The notes below the pieces were generated by a model. That model had not been told where the DNA came from. It was given only the letters and a program-made list of their open reading frames with translations, and made no database searches. From the NCBI GenBank assembly GCA_905221605.1, contig CAJNDS010000387.1, forward strand, positions 62,001-126,000: 64,000 nt of DNA, read 5' to 3'. Position numbers and translations under genes: made by a program. Positions 10,925-19,838 of the stretch are shown one piece after another. Every line of letters begins with the position of its first letter. Positions within the stretch are counted from its first letter, which is position 1. Source of the DNA: Symbiodinium natans (Eukaryota; Sar; Dinophyceae; Suessiales; Symbiodiniaceae).

Positions 10925-11134
10925 ATTTCGAGAACGATCTCTGGTACATCTACATTCACGCCCTCTGGCAAGTTTTTGCAGCCAGCGCTGCCGGGGTTTC
11001 CAGGTTTCTTGCTTGAGGCTTCAAGGGGGAGCAGGGGTCTGCGTCTGAAGTTTTTGGGCAGAGGGGCTTCCTCTGACGATCTTGAGAACCCTGCCGGTGA
11101 CAAGCACTCCCTCCTGGAACCCTTTAGGGCTTAG
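10925..11134 (+). CDS. Candidate exon, basic/Gly-rich product
   Basis: Acceptor GCTCAG opens 69 codons: ISRTISGTSTFTPSGKF, then a Pro/Phe/Leu stretch, a basic stretch, and GASSDDLENPAGDKHS. The TAG lies in degenerate heptad sequence, so the exon may instead end at the GTGACA donor at 11097. The minus-strand frame over the same bases is less codon-like. Confidence 0.4.
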   Translation: MSRTISGTSTFTPSGKFLQPALPGFPGFLLEASRGSRGLRLKFLGRGASSDDLENPAGDKHSLLEPFRA

Positions 11135-11635
11135 GTGTACCACCGAGAAGCCCTAAACAGCCTCGTGGAAAGATCTTCCGATAGGCCGCTTGGGCTACAT
11201 CCATGCTATACTGGGGTTAGGAGAAGTGGATCCTTGTTGCAAGGCTTCCGTCAGAAGAGACCCTGGTCAACCTCAGTGGCCCCCAAATGCACGTCATAGT
11301 TTAAAAGGTCCGTATACAAGTACATAGGTTACGGATACCCCCTCCAAGTAGTTTCGGTCTTGCCCTTGGGTTCAGCCTTGGCGCTTGCACGTCACGTGAA
11401 GGTTCATGGGTTGTTAGAAGTGCAGCTAAACAAAAGAGCAACTGTAGCTGTAAGTTAGCTTAACCCTTAGGTTAAGGCACACATTAGCCTACTCTTATTG
11501 GGACTTATGTCGTCAAGCTTGCGATTTTGTTGGCATCGGGTCTTCGCGCCTCAGTGTCCCCAGCTTCTCCTAAACCCTAAACCCTAAACCCTAAACCCTA
11601 AACCCTAAACCCTAAACCCTAAACGCTCCGGCCAG

Positions 11636-11814
11636 GATCCCAATTCGCTCTTCTGGTATCAACAATACCCGTCGGTCGGGCTACCAAAGAGTTCAGGGCT
11701 TCTGTTGAAGGGGCTTTGCCCCAAACCCCGGCGTCCTTTTTCTGGGAGGAAAGGCCCTTAGTCCTACCCTTTCATAAGCCTTCTGCAAAATTAACCCCGC
11801 GTACGAAACCCTAA
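11636..11814 (+). CDS. Candidate exon
   Basis: Acceptor CGGCCAG; the frame reads SQFALLVSTIPVGRATKEF, then SVEGALPQTPASFFWEE, and stays open to a TAA in a heptad block. A second frame (DPNSLFWYQQYPSVG) is open over the first 60 bases, so the frame is not certain. Confidence 0.35.
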
Positions 11815-12398
11815 CCCTAAACCCTAAACCCCTAAACCCTCTTGCGTGGGCTAGACGAAAGACAAGACAAGAAAAAGTTCAGATCCTGTGTCCTAGAACT
11901 TCTCCACTAGCCCTGTATGTACACTATACATGATTTTCGGTTTGAGTTTAGGGTAACCTAGGCTTTAGGGTGGAGGCTTTACGGTTTAGAGTTTAGGCTT
12001 TAGGGTTTGGGGTTTCGAAAAAGGACATCTGAAGGTGGCCTGGGCTCCTGTAGACCTGTAGGCCAAACATCAGCGGAATGATCTGCTTGTTGCACACTCG
12101 CGACCCCAGACCCAAACCCACCCTCCCCCCCCCCCCAAAAAAAAAAAGCCCGCAAACCCTAAACCCCAAAACCCCAAAACCCCAAACCCTAAACCCTAAA
12201 CCCCAAACCCTAAACCCTAAACATGAAAGGTTTAGGGCTTCGGGCTTAGGGTTGAGAGCGCACCACGTTCATCTAGGTAATCCCATGACGATAGCCTAGT
12301 TCAGGTTTCTGGGCGGATGGATATGGGTAGGTCTCTAACTTGGGGGGGCCCGTTTATGGGGGTCCTTGCTTAAGGGTGCCCGTATTTTTAGGGACCTA

Positions 12399-12505
12399 AT
12401 CCTAAACCCTAAACCCTAAACCCGAAACCCTAAACCCTAAACCCTAAACCCTAAACCCTAAACCCTAAACCCTAAACCCTAAACCCTAAACCCTAAACCC
12501 TACAC
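12399..12505 (-). repeat. CCCTAAA array
   Basis: About 15 heptads, TTTAGGG read on the minus strand. Confidence 0.95.
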
Positions 12506-12512
12506 CCCACCC

Positions 12513-12578
12513 TATATCTCCGAGCTGTTCAACCCCGAAGCGCAAAGGGCGCCAGAGCTTCAGCGGCACTCAGGCTAG
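12513..12578 (+). CDS. Candidate short exon
   Basis: Open frame YISELFNPEAQRAPELQRH ending at TAG, directly after a CCCTAAA array and just before a family C element. Low confidence because no clean acceptor is visible. Confidence 0.25.
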   Translation, partial: YISELFNPEAQRAPELQRHSG

Positions 12579-12585
12579 GACCGGG

Positions 12586-12680
12586 AGTAGGCCCCTTTTT
12601 TCCTTTTTTTAGGGTTGGGGTTCCCTTATAACCCCCTTAAAACCAAAAAGGGCACCCTTTTTATTCCTAGGTTACTCGTC
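12586..12680. mobile_element. Inverted-repeat element, family C
   Basis: Starts GAGTAGGCCCC and ends CCTAGGTTACTC. The interior holds TTAGGGTTGGGGTTCCCTTATAA and AAAAGGGCACCC. Other copies are 18199-18292 and 21340-21432. The internal GGGTTCCCTTATAA core is shared with families A and B. Confidence 0.7.
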
Positions 12681-13330
12681 TAGCAGGTCAGCCCGGGCCC
12701 CCGCGCAGACTTCTCAGCCATCCTGACGTCACCCGGGACGCTCGGCGGAATTTCTAAGTTCTAAACCGTAGAGATTGCTAGGGTTTAGGGTTTAGGGTTT
12801 AGGGTTTAGGGTTTAGAGTTTAGAGTTTAGGGTTTAGGGTTTAGGGTTTAGGGTTTAGGGTTTGGCAAGTACAATTCCTTCTAACCCTAATTAAGGTGCT
12901 TATATTCCTACTTTCTGAGTGCCGCGATCCTCCAAGTCAACCCAAGGGCTGGGAAGGGGTGGGGAGGAGTTTTAGAGATGCGTTGGTGGGACCCGAGCAA
13001 TGTTGGCGGGTTCCAGGTTGATGTGAGGTTGGGGTCTTGAGCCTCTTTTGCAACCCGAAGGGTTTAGGGTTTAGGGTTTAGGGTTTAGGGTTTAGGGGTT
13101 TAGGGGTTTAGGGTTTAGGGTTTAGGGTTCAGGCTTTGTCATATTATGTTATATTGGGGTTTTTAATGTTTGGGCGCTTGACACCCTAAGCGGGCTTAAG
13201 GGGGGCTTAAGGGGGCTTAAGGGTTGAGGGTTTTAGGGTTTAGGGTTTAGGGTTCAGGGTTTGGGCTTTAGGGGTTTAGGGTTTAGGGGTTTAGGGGTTT
13301 AGGGTTGAGGGTTGAGGGTTTAGGAGTGCC

Positions 13331-13474
13331 ATGGCCCATAAGGCCAATAAGTCTCCCAAACCTCCATTCGAGTTGACGTTTTGGGGTCACAACGTGGCAC
13401 GGGCGTGCCTCGAAGGATCCGCCCTAAAACCTACACCCGGCGTTGAGCCCGAAGCCCCAAGCCCCAAGCCCTAA
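13331..13474 (+). CDS. Candidate ORF starting MAHKANKSPKPP
   Basis: 47 codons from ATG to TAA; the first 31 (with FELTFWGHNVARACLEG) are codon-like, the rest is decayed heptad DNA. It could be a first exon. No family was recognised. Confidence 0.3.
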   Translation: MAHKANKSPKPPFELTFWGHNVARACLEGSALKPTPGVEPEAPSPKP

Positions 13475-13556
13475 ACCCTGAACCCTAAACCCTAAACCCT
13501 AAACCCTAACCCTGAACCCTAAACCCTAAACCCCAAGCCCTAAACCCTAAACCCTG

Positions 13557-13789
13557 CGCTTCACGGCGTATGAAGTTGCGCTGCCACCTCAGTCCCCAGA
13601 GTGCCCAGCTCCTGCAAGTGACACACGCGCAATTCCTAGGATGCCCCGTAGTACCCCTTATTCCCTTTTTGGGGGGTTTAGGTTCCCTTATAAACCTCTT
13701 TAAGCAAAAAAGGGCACCCTTTTTGAGCCTTGGTTACTGGGCAGCCTAGATTCTATTGGCGAAAAACCTTAGGCATGGCCCTGGTATGA
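13557..13789 (+). CDS. Candidate spliced segment across a family B element
   Basis: 13557-13639 reads RFTAYEVALPPQSPECP and then PASDTRAIP. Joining it to 13750-13789 over the family B element continues in frame as RFYWRKTLGMALV and ends at TGA. The element sits between two copies of CCTAG. Confidence 0.4.
13640..13749 (+). mobile_element. Family B element, candidate GA-AG intron
   Basis: 110 nt from GATGCCCCGTAGTACC to TTACTGGGCAGCCTAG; the termini are inverted repeats. CCTAG at 13635-13639 and 13745-13749 is a direct repeat, consistent with a 5-bp target duplication that also supplies the AG acceptor. Confidence 0.6.
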
Positions 13790-13971
13790 GGGTTGCAGGG
13801 GGCATTCTGGGAAAACCCCTTGCGGGCTCCACATCGCTTTTCGGGTATTAGCCTCGGCGCCACTGAACGAACGGCTTAGGGTTCAGGGGTTTAGGGTTTA
13901 GGGTTAGGGTTTAGGGTTTAGGGTTTAGGGTTGAGGGGTTCAAGTTTCAAGTTCACCCCTCACTTCCCCAG

Positions 13972-14113
13972 AGGCGGCTTTGGATCTGGGGCGGCAACAC
14001 CCAAAGTGGCCGGGGCCCGAGCTTTTGAGGGTTCTGGCAATGAGAAACTCCGGGTGTGGCTCTATGAAGCTGCGCGTTGCATGACTGTAATGAGAAAAGC
14101 AGTAGCAACATAA
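13972..14113 (+). CDS. Candidate terminal exon
   Basis: Strong acceptor CACTTCCCCAG, then an open frame GGFGSGAATPKVAGARAF, followed by NEKLRVWLYEAARCMTVM, to TAA. Gly/Ala-rich start, basic end. No family was recognised. Confidence 0.45.
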
Positions 14114-14605
14114 GAACAGAACAACAGCAAGAATAATGGCTTAAACCCTAAACCTTAAACTCTAACCCTAAACCCTAAACCCTAAACCCTTAGGGTTGAG
14201 GGATGGTTGGTTACCCCAAACTCCCCAAGTCAGGGGTGGGGCAGCCAACGATTCCTTACTCACCTCGAGCAGTGCCTCGAAGGTGCCTACGGCTTTACGG
14301 GTTAGGGTTGAAGGTTACACACGCCAAAGCAGGGGGGGATCCATTGCTCAACTGAAGGCAAACGGAGTTGCCCCCAAATCCCTCACATTTTGCCCGATTC
14401 CATTCACACCGTTGACACTGTTGACACCCTTATCATGATGGCCAGCATTTCCTACATCCCCCCACCCCCCCCCCCCCACCCACCCCCAAGAAAAGGCCAC
14501 ACCGCGGCTTCCCCCTAAACCCTAAACCCTAAACCCTAAACCCTAAACCCTAGACCCTAGACCCTAGACCCTAAACCCTAAACCCTACTAAACCCCCACA
14601 CCCAG

Positions 14606-14660
14606 CTGGTTCCTGATGAGCACCGTCTCCGCCAAGAAGCTAGAGATGATCCCCAGTTGA
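14606..14660 (+). CDS. Candidate short exon ending at TGA
   Basis: Acceptor CACCCAG; the frame reads WFLMSTVSAKKLEMIPS then TGA. Confidence 0.35.
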
Positions 14661-14762
14661 GGGCTTGCAGTCTAGGCTTCACGGTCAGGGTTTAGGGTTT
14701 CGGGCTTAGGGTTTAGGGGGTTTAGGGCTTAGGGGTTTAGGGCACTTTTTCATCGGGCTCAG

Positions 14763-14819
14763 ATCCCTTACTTTCCGACGAGCTTCCTGCAGAGCCCTGT
14801 ACACGATCCTATGGACCCC
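14763..14819 (+). CDS. Candidate short exon
   Basis: Acceptor GGCTCAG; the frame reads IPYFPTSFLQSPVHDPMD. The 3' border is unclear. Confidence 0.35.
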
Positions 14820-14865
14820 AAACCCCTGAACTCTAAACCCTAAACCCTAGGCTACTTAGAAGCTC

Positions 14866-14965
14866 TTTTGACTTCGTAAGTATACTTAGTATACCCTAGA
14901 AGCCCTGTAGTAGTCTCCATGGCCCAGCTTACTAACACTACTTGCTCAGTCAAAAGCGGTTCATA
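14866..14965. mobile_element. Inverted-repeat element, family F
   Basis: Left end CTTAGAAGCTCTTTTGACTT and right end ACTTGCTCAGTCAAAAGC are inverted repeats. Five related copies cluster at 55995-58991. Confidence 0.65.
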
Positions 14966-15155
14966 GCGGTTCCAAGTAAACCTTGAACCCCAAGCCCCTA
15001 AACCCTGATCCCGAAGCCTTGAACCCCAAGCCCCAAACCCACAACCCGAAGCCCTAAACCCCAAGCCCTAAACCCTAAACCCTAAACCCCAAACCCCAAA
15101 CCCTAAACCCTAAACCCTAAACCCCAAACCCTACCTGCCTCAACCCGAAGCCCAG

Positions 15156-15200
15156 CACGAGGCCTGATTGATGAACTGTGGGTCACCGAAGTGGAGGCTG
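15156..15200 (+). CDS. Candidate 45-nt exon
   Basis: Acceptor AGCCCAG; the frame reads RGLIDELWVTEVEAG and ends against a TTTAGGG array. Confidence 0.4.
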
Positions 15201-15414
15201 GGTTTAGGGTTTAGGGTTTAGGGTTTAGGGTTTAGGGTTTAGGGTTTAGGGTTTAGGGTTTAGGGTTTAGGGTTAGATTTAGGGTTTAGGGTGTAGGGCT
15301 CAGGAAGGTTCATGGGCAGTCCTTGAAGACCGACACATGGGTCACCCTAAACCCTGAACCCTAAACCCTAAACCCCAAATCCTAAACCCTAAACTCCGAA
15401 CGATCTGTGCTCAG

Positions 15415-15458
15415 CCAGCACGTGCAAAAGTTGGGCAGTCAGTACCCCGAAAAGGCCC
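15415..15458 (+). CDS. Candidate 44-nt exon with GTAAGT donor
   Basis: Acceptor GTGCTCAG and a perfect GTAAGT donor enclose QHVQKLGSQYPEKA. An alternative donor, GGAG before GTTCATG of a family D element, would lengthen it by KCLE-type codons. Confidence 0.5.
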
Positions 15459-15644
15459 GTAAGTGCTTGGAGGTTCATGAGTACGTATAACCCCACCGAT
15501 AAGTCTACTTCGAACCTACTTCGGGGACTTAGGGGCTTTATAAGTACAGTTATAACTGGGGTTTGGACTTAGGGGGTTTATAAGTACAGAACTGGGGTTT
15601 AGGGGCTAGGGAATAGGGTTTACGGTTTTAGGGTTAGGATTTAG

Positions 15645-15757
15645 GAAAACCCTAAACCCTAAACCCTAAACCCTAAACCCTAAACCCTAAACCCTAAACC
15701 CTAAACCCTAAACCCTAAACCCTAAACCCTAAACCCTAAACCCTAAACCCTAAACCC
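15645..15757 (-). repeat. CCCTAAA array
   Basis: About 16 perfect heptads; a TTTAGGG array of similar size lies 90 bases downstream (15849-15930) in the opposite orientation. Confidence 0.95.
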
Positions 15758-15808
15758 GTACGTAAGTGGGGTTGTCCGACTAAACGACCCTACTTACTAC
15801 TTGCTGAG

Positions 15809-15845
15809 TCCGCGAATCCGCTTCAGCTGGAACCCCAGAGTCGAG
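15809..15845 (+). CDS. Candidate 37-nt exon with heptad-derived donor
   Basis: Reads PRIRFSWNPRVE up to a GTAGGT donor that is the first, slightly altered unit of the following TTTAGGG array. Confidence 0.4.
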
Positions 15846-15967
15846 GTAGGTTTAGGGTTTAGGGTTTAGGGTTTAGGGTTTAGGGTTTAGGGTTTAGGGT
15901 TTAGGGTTTAGGGTTTAGGGTTTAGGGTTTCGCAGCTAAGGGGCTAGTTGTAATGGTAGGTGAGAAT

Positions 15968-16085
15968 GTTGAGCTGGTAGCCCAACGGTACCCTTTTCCA
16001 GTCTTTGGTTCAAGGTTCCCTTACAAAGGAGCTAACCCCAAAAAGGGTACCCTCATAGTTAAAACAAGAAGCAGAGGGTTCCTGG
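15968..16085. mobile_element. Family A inverted-repeat element, degenerate
   Basis: Starts GGTAGCCCAACGGTACCC and keeps the internal GGTTCCCTTACAA and AAAAAGGGTACCC blocks. The right terminus has decayed. Confidence 0.6.
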
Positions 16086-16190
16086 ACCACCAAGTGAAGC
16101 ATGCGAAAAGGTCCTTGGTGGTTGAGTTATCTAGCTCGCCAGAGGCCCGAGATCCTTCTCAGGCCATTGGCTCTGGAAGGGTTCAGGGTT
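16066..16190 (+). CDS. Candidate exon after a family A element
   Basis: Frame GFLDHQVKHAKRSLVVELS, then SPEARDPSQAIGSGR, running into TTCAGGG variants. The borders are not clear. Confidence 0.3.
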
Positions 16191-16339
16191 TAGGGTTCAG
16201 GGTTTAGGGTTTAGGGTTTAGGGTTTAGGGTTTAGGGTTTGGGGGTATGAGCATCTTAAACAAATCGGTTTCATGGATCTGTCGTGTACATGTCACCCCC
16301 ACTTCTAGCTGCAAGTAAGGGTTTAGGCTCTCTCACAAG

Positions 16340-16401
16340 GCCACTTTGCCCACGTGGACGCAGATCACGCCGATTGCCACTGCGGGAAGCTTTTCGGCTA
16401 A
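16340..16401 (+). CDS. Candidate terminal exon, His/Cys-rich
   Basis: Follows TCTCACAAG and reads HFAHVDADHADCHCGKLFG to TAA. Third codon positions are almost all G or C. The His/Cys spacing might bind metal, but no family was recognised. Confidence 0.4.
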
Positions 16402-17004
16402 AGGAGCTGGACATGGGCAAAAGGGTAACCCTAAACCCTACACCCTAAACCCCCTCCACCCCTTTCCCCCCTCCCTCGACCCCCTCCCCCACCCCCCTCC
16501 CCTTCATCACAGTCCTCAAGACGCCCCCCCCCCCCCCCCACCTTCCCCCCCTCCTCCCCAAACTCTCAACCCTCAACCCGATGCACCAGACAAGGGTTGT
16601 GTTGGGCTGTGCATGTAGCCTAAACCCTAAACCTGCACCCAACCCCAAGAACCCCCCCTTACATTTGCAACTCCCTGAAACCTACACCCCCCCGACGCCC
16701 TGAAGCTACTTGTTGCGACCCATTGCACTTTCAAGAGCTTCTACAGGCTGACCCCATACCTAAATGATGGTTTCCAAAATTAGGGGGTACCCTGTTGGGG
16801 CCCTATTTTTTTACCGGAATCCTACTAGTTGGGGGTTTCATATTCGGTGTCCCGTATTCTCGTGGACCCTAAATAAGGGTATTGAAGGATCCTGTGGACG
16901 CAGTGTGCCTGAGGCCCCACTGCACGTCAGTACCACACTGGCGTCCTTACCTCGCAGGGGGCTCCTCGGCAAGAAAGCGGTTTCGGGTTTGAGGGTTTAA
17001 GGTT

Positions 17005-17103
17005 GGGATGTTTATCCTCAAACTAACAGTCCTTAGTAGTTATAGTACCCCCTCATTATAATCCCTATTAGGGAACTGTTAGTCTAAGGGGGAACATCCC
17101 AAG
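17005..17103. mobile_element. Family E inverted-repeat element
   Basis: Runs from GTTGGGATGTTTATCC to GGGGGAACATCCCAAG, giving GT and AG at its two ends; inner repeats are ACAGTCCTTAG and GGGAACTGTTAG. Confidence 0.7.
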
Positions 17104-17443
17104 TTCAAGGATTCAAGGGTTCACGGGTTTAAGGCTTTAAGGGAGGCTTTAACTTTAAGGCTCACCAAAAATGCGCATGCAACTCCTGTGAGGGCTGTTC
17201 TGAATCAAGGTCAGCGCCATGGATACCTTCTAAAAAAAGGAGCTTCCGTACGAAGAAACATCCAAAGTAGCCTGAAGCCCCTGCAGCCGAAAGCCCTAAG
17301 CCCTAAACTCTAAACACCCCAAGACCCTGAATCATCCCTCATGTCCGTTCGAGTCACGCTTGCTTGGGGATTAGGGTTAACCCTAAAACCTAAACCCTGA
17401 ACCCTAAACCGTAGTCGCTATTGTAGACCGTGCAGCCCCTCAG

Positions 17444-17524
17444 AATTCAAGAGGGCGCTGTCACACGCGAATTTCACTACACCCAGCCAGCTCTCCCATC
17501 AGAAAAGTTTCTACGCCCCACAAG
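17444..17524 (+). CDS. Candidate 81-nt exon
   Basis: Acceptor CCCCTCAG and donor GTAGGC. Two frames are open, FKRALSHANFTTPSQLSH and IQEGAVTREFHYTQPAL; which one is used cannot be decided. Confidence 0.45.
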
Positions 17525-17629
17525 GTAGGCCGCTTTAGGGTTTGCGGTTTAGGGTTTAGGGTTTAGGGTTTAGGGTTTAGGGTTTAGGGTTTAGGGTTTA
17601 GGGTTTAGGGTTTAGGGTTTAGAGCACAG

Positions 17630-17730
17630 CCTTGAACATTCTTGAGCCAATCTACGGAGCGTGCGAGATTCAAGATGCTAATAAACATGCAAGATGCTCA
17701 GTCTTTTTGCAGATGGGGTGTGAGGCCTAA
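17630..17730 (+). CDS. Candidate terminal exon
   Basis: Acceptor GAGCACAG, then 33 codons to TAA: ALNILEPIYGACEIQDANK, then HARCSVFLQMGCEA. It is followed by AT-rich DNA that looks like a 3' UTR. Confidence 0.5.
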
Positions 17731-17900
17731 CCTCACACAGAATTCTAAACAAATACTCGGTTCATCCCCTTAGAAGTCTTACATAATCGAGGTGGGGCTT
17801 TACTACAACTTTATCACTTCATAAGTTTTTGGGTTCCTCTAGTTTCAATTTCAGAGAGCTAAAAGTTAAACTTTGATTGGGGGGGGGTAAAGAGCAACCA
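17731..17900 (+). other. AT-rich putative 3' UTR
   Basis: Base composition changes sharply after the TAA at 17728-17730. The stretch has no heptads and no open frame. Confidence 0.35.
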
Positions 17901-18198
17901 AGTAATGATGGTGAAACCTCCTCAACATTCTAGACCCCAGGCCCTACACCCCTTTGAGAATCCCTAAACCCTTCGAGAGGTGTTGCTTGGGAGTTCGGAT
18001 AGCAGGGCCAGGGTCAGCACAAAGAGGACAAAAAGGCAGGTTTAGGGTTTAGGGCTTAGGGTTTAGGGTTTAGGGTTGAGGGTTTTACGGTTTCCCCCCT
18101 CAACGCTAAACCCCACGCATGAAGGGCTTTAGGGTTCAGGACCGTCTGATCTTGCGTTTGACCCACCCAACCCTTCAAACCTCCTGATTCTAGGACCC

Positions 18199-18292
18199 GG
18201 AGTAGGCCCTTGTTTCCTTTTTTTTTGGGTTGGGGTTCCCTTTAGAATCCCCTCAGAACCGGAAAGGGCACCCTTTTTCATCCCTAGGTTAC
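18199..18292. mobile_element. Family C inverted-repeat element
   Basis: GAGTAGGCCCTTG at the left, CCCTAGGTTAC at the right, with GGGTTGGGGTTCCC and AAAGGGCACCC inside. Confidence 0.65.
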
Positions 18293-18425
18293 AAGGTTCC
18301 CGAATACTCCCCAATACTCTGCAAGGCTCCCTAAGCTTCCCGCTCCCCAGGTACCTACCCTAAACCCTAAACCCTAAACCCTAAACCCTAAACCTCCCTT
18401 AAGAACCCTATAAGTCTTGCTAGAA

Positions 18426-18527
18426 ATGAGGACCTGCTGGTCTTTGGTGGTGATGATGGCAGCGGCGTGGTCTTTGTTTCAGTACGCCAGGGGTTTTTGT
18501 TACGGGGATCTTGCTTTGAAACCCTGA
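18426..18527 (+). CDS. Candidate first exon with signal peptide
   Basis: ATG opens MRTCWSLVVMMAAAWSLF followed by QYARGFCYG: a short basic start, a hydrophobic core and small residues, as expected of an ER signal peptide. The exon may end before the TGA at 18525. It could start the Thr/Ser-rich gene downstream. Confidence 0.4.
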   Translation: MRTCWSLVVMMAAAWSLFQYARGFCYGDLALKP

Positions 18528-18616
18528 ACGCAAAGGTTTTTAGGGTTTAGGGGTTCAGGGTTCAGAGTTTAGGGTTTAGGGCCCTAGTTATCCTGCAACT
18601 TGCTTCATGTTTGCAG

Positions 18617-18778
18617 GGTCTTGCGTCTGCTTGAAGGTTCAGAGGCAGCTGTAAGCCAGGGAAATATGTACACGACTAAGGGTTCGCATAAGTGGTGCCT
18701 GCAGATATCAGAAGACTCTACCTTGGACCCCCAAGGTTGCACCCTTGGGTTTGGATACCCTTTCAAAAGATCCTTCAG
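18617..18778 (+). CDS. Candidate 162-nt exon
   Basis: Acceptor TGTTTGCAG and donor GTAGTA enclose an open frame with RLLEGSEAAVSQGNMYTTKG and later STLDPQGCTLGFGYP. Contains Cys pairs suited to an extracellular protein. No family was recognised. Confidence 0.5.
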
Positions 18779-19038
18779 GTAGTATAAGTAAACGTGTTAA
18801 TTCGGAGTATATTGAGAAGAACTTTAAGGGGTACAACCTTAGGGGTAGGGGGTCTAATTGCCTTTGAAGATACCTTTGACCACCCATTGAAGCTTCAACC
18901 AGGCATTCCGGCTTAGGGTTCAGGGGTTAATTCGTGGTTCAGGGTTTAGGGTTTCGGGTTTGGGGTTTAGGGCTTCGGGTTCAGGGTTCAGGGTGCAGGG
19001 TTCATTGTAGGGTTTAGGGCTTAGGGTGCAGAGTTTAG

Positions 19039-19217
19039 GGATGTAGAGGGTAAAGCATGAAGAACTTGGTGCCCGTTTGTCCTTTTTTTTGGGGGCTGGC
19101 TTCCTTATAAAGCCACCAACCCCCCCCAAAAGCGTGCCTTCATTGCTGGTTACCGGGCTACCCAGACAGAGCTCGTCTGCAACCCAACTACTCGAACGGA
19201 ACCGTCTGCACCGCGCA
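19039..19217 (+). CDS. Candidate two-exon segment split by a family A element
   Basis: The frame RVKHEEL ending at 19068 joins over the element to 19166-19217, reading DRARLQPNYSNGTVCTA before a GTAAGT donor. NYSNGT offers N-glycosylation sites, in line with a secreted protein. Confidence 0.4.
19069..19165 (+). mobile_element. Family A element, candidate intron
   Basis: 97 nt from GTGCCCGTTTGTCC to TTACCGGGCTACCCAG. The ends match the terminal repeats of the well supported intron 37412-37541. Confidence 0.55.
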
Positions 19218-19838
19218 GTAAGTCGCTTGGGGTGTAGGAGACCCAGGCCCAAACCCTGGACCCAAGAACCCCAAACCCTAAACCCAAGAAGCTTCTTTCG
19301 AAGCCCTCGAAGCTGTCAGAATCCTAACAAGCCCCGAACCTAAACCCTAAACCCTACACCCTAAACCCTAAACCCTAAACCTAAACCCTAAACCGTAAAC
19401 CCGAAGGCCCAGGCCTAACAAGCCCAAAACCGGCAAACATTAAACCTCAGGCCCTTCAAGCAACCTAGGAACCTTGATGATGGCCACGATGGTTCCCTGA
19501 TACTTTAGGATTTAGGGTTTGGGGTTTAGGGTTTGAGGTTCAGGGTTTAGGGTTTGGGGTTTAGGATTTAGGGTTTGTGGTTTAGGGTGGGCCGGGCACG
19601 GCGGCTTACTCGGGTGTACGTGGCATACCCGGACACAAACAGCAGTACTCGCGCACATTCAGGTGCGGATATGCCCGGGCATACCCTGTCACACCCGGTC
19701 ATAGCGTCCCGTGCCTTTGTCACAGTCGCTGTTTCCCGTCACAGTGTAAATTCCTATGCAAGATCAATTGCTAACTTTAAGAAACCTGACAAGTCCATGC
19801 CCCAGGTGCCCGAAATGATGTTTGGCGCTTGGCCTCAG

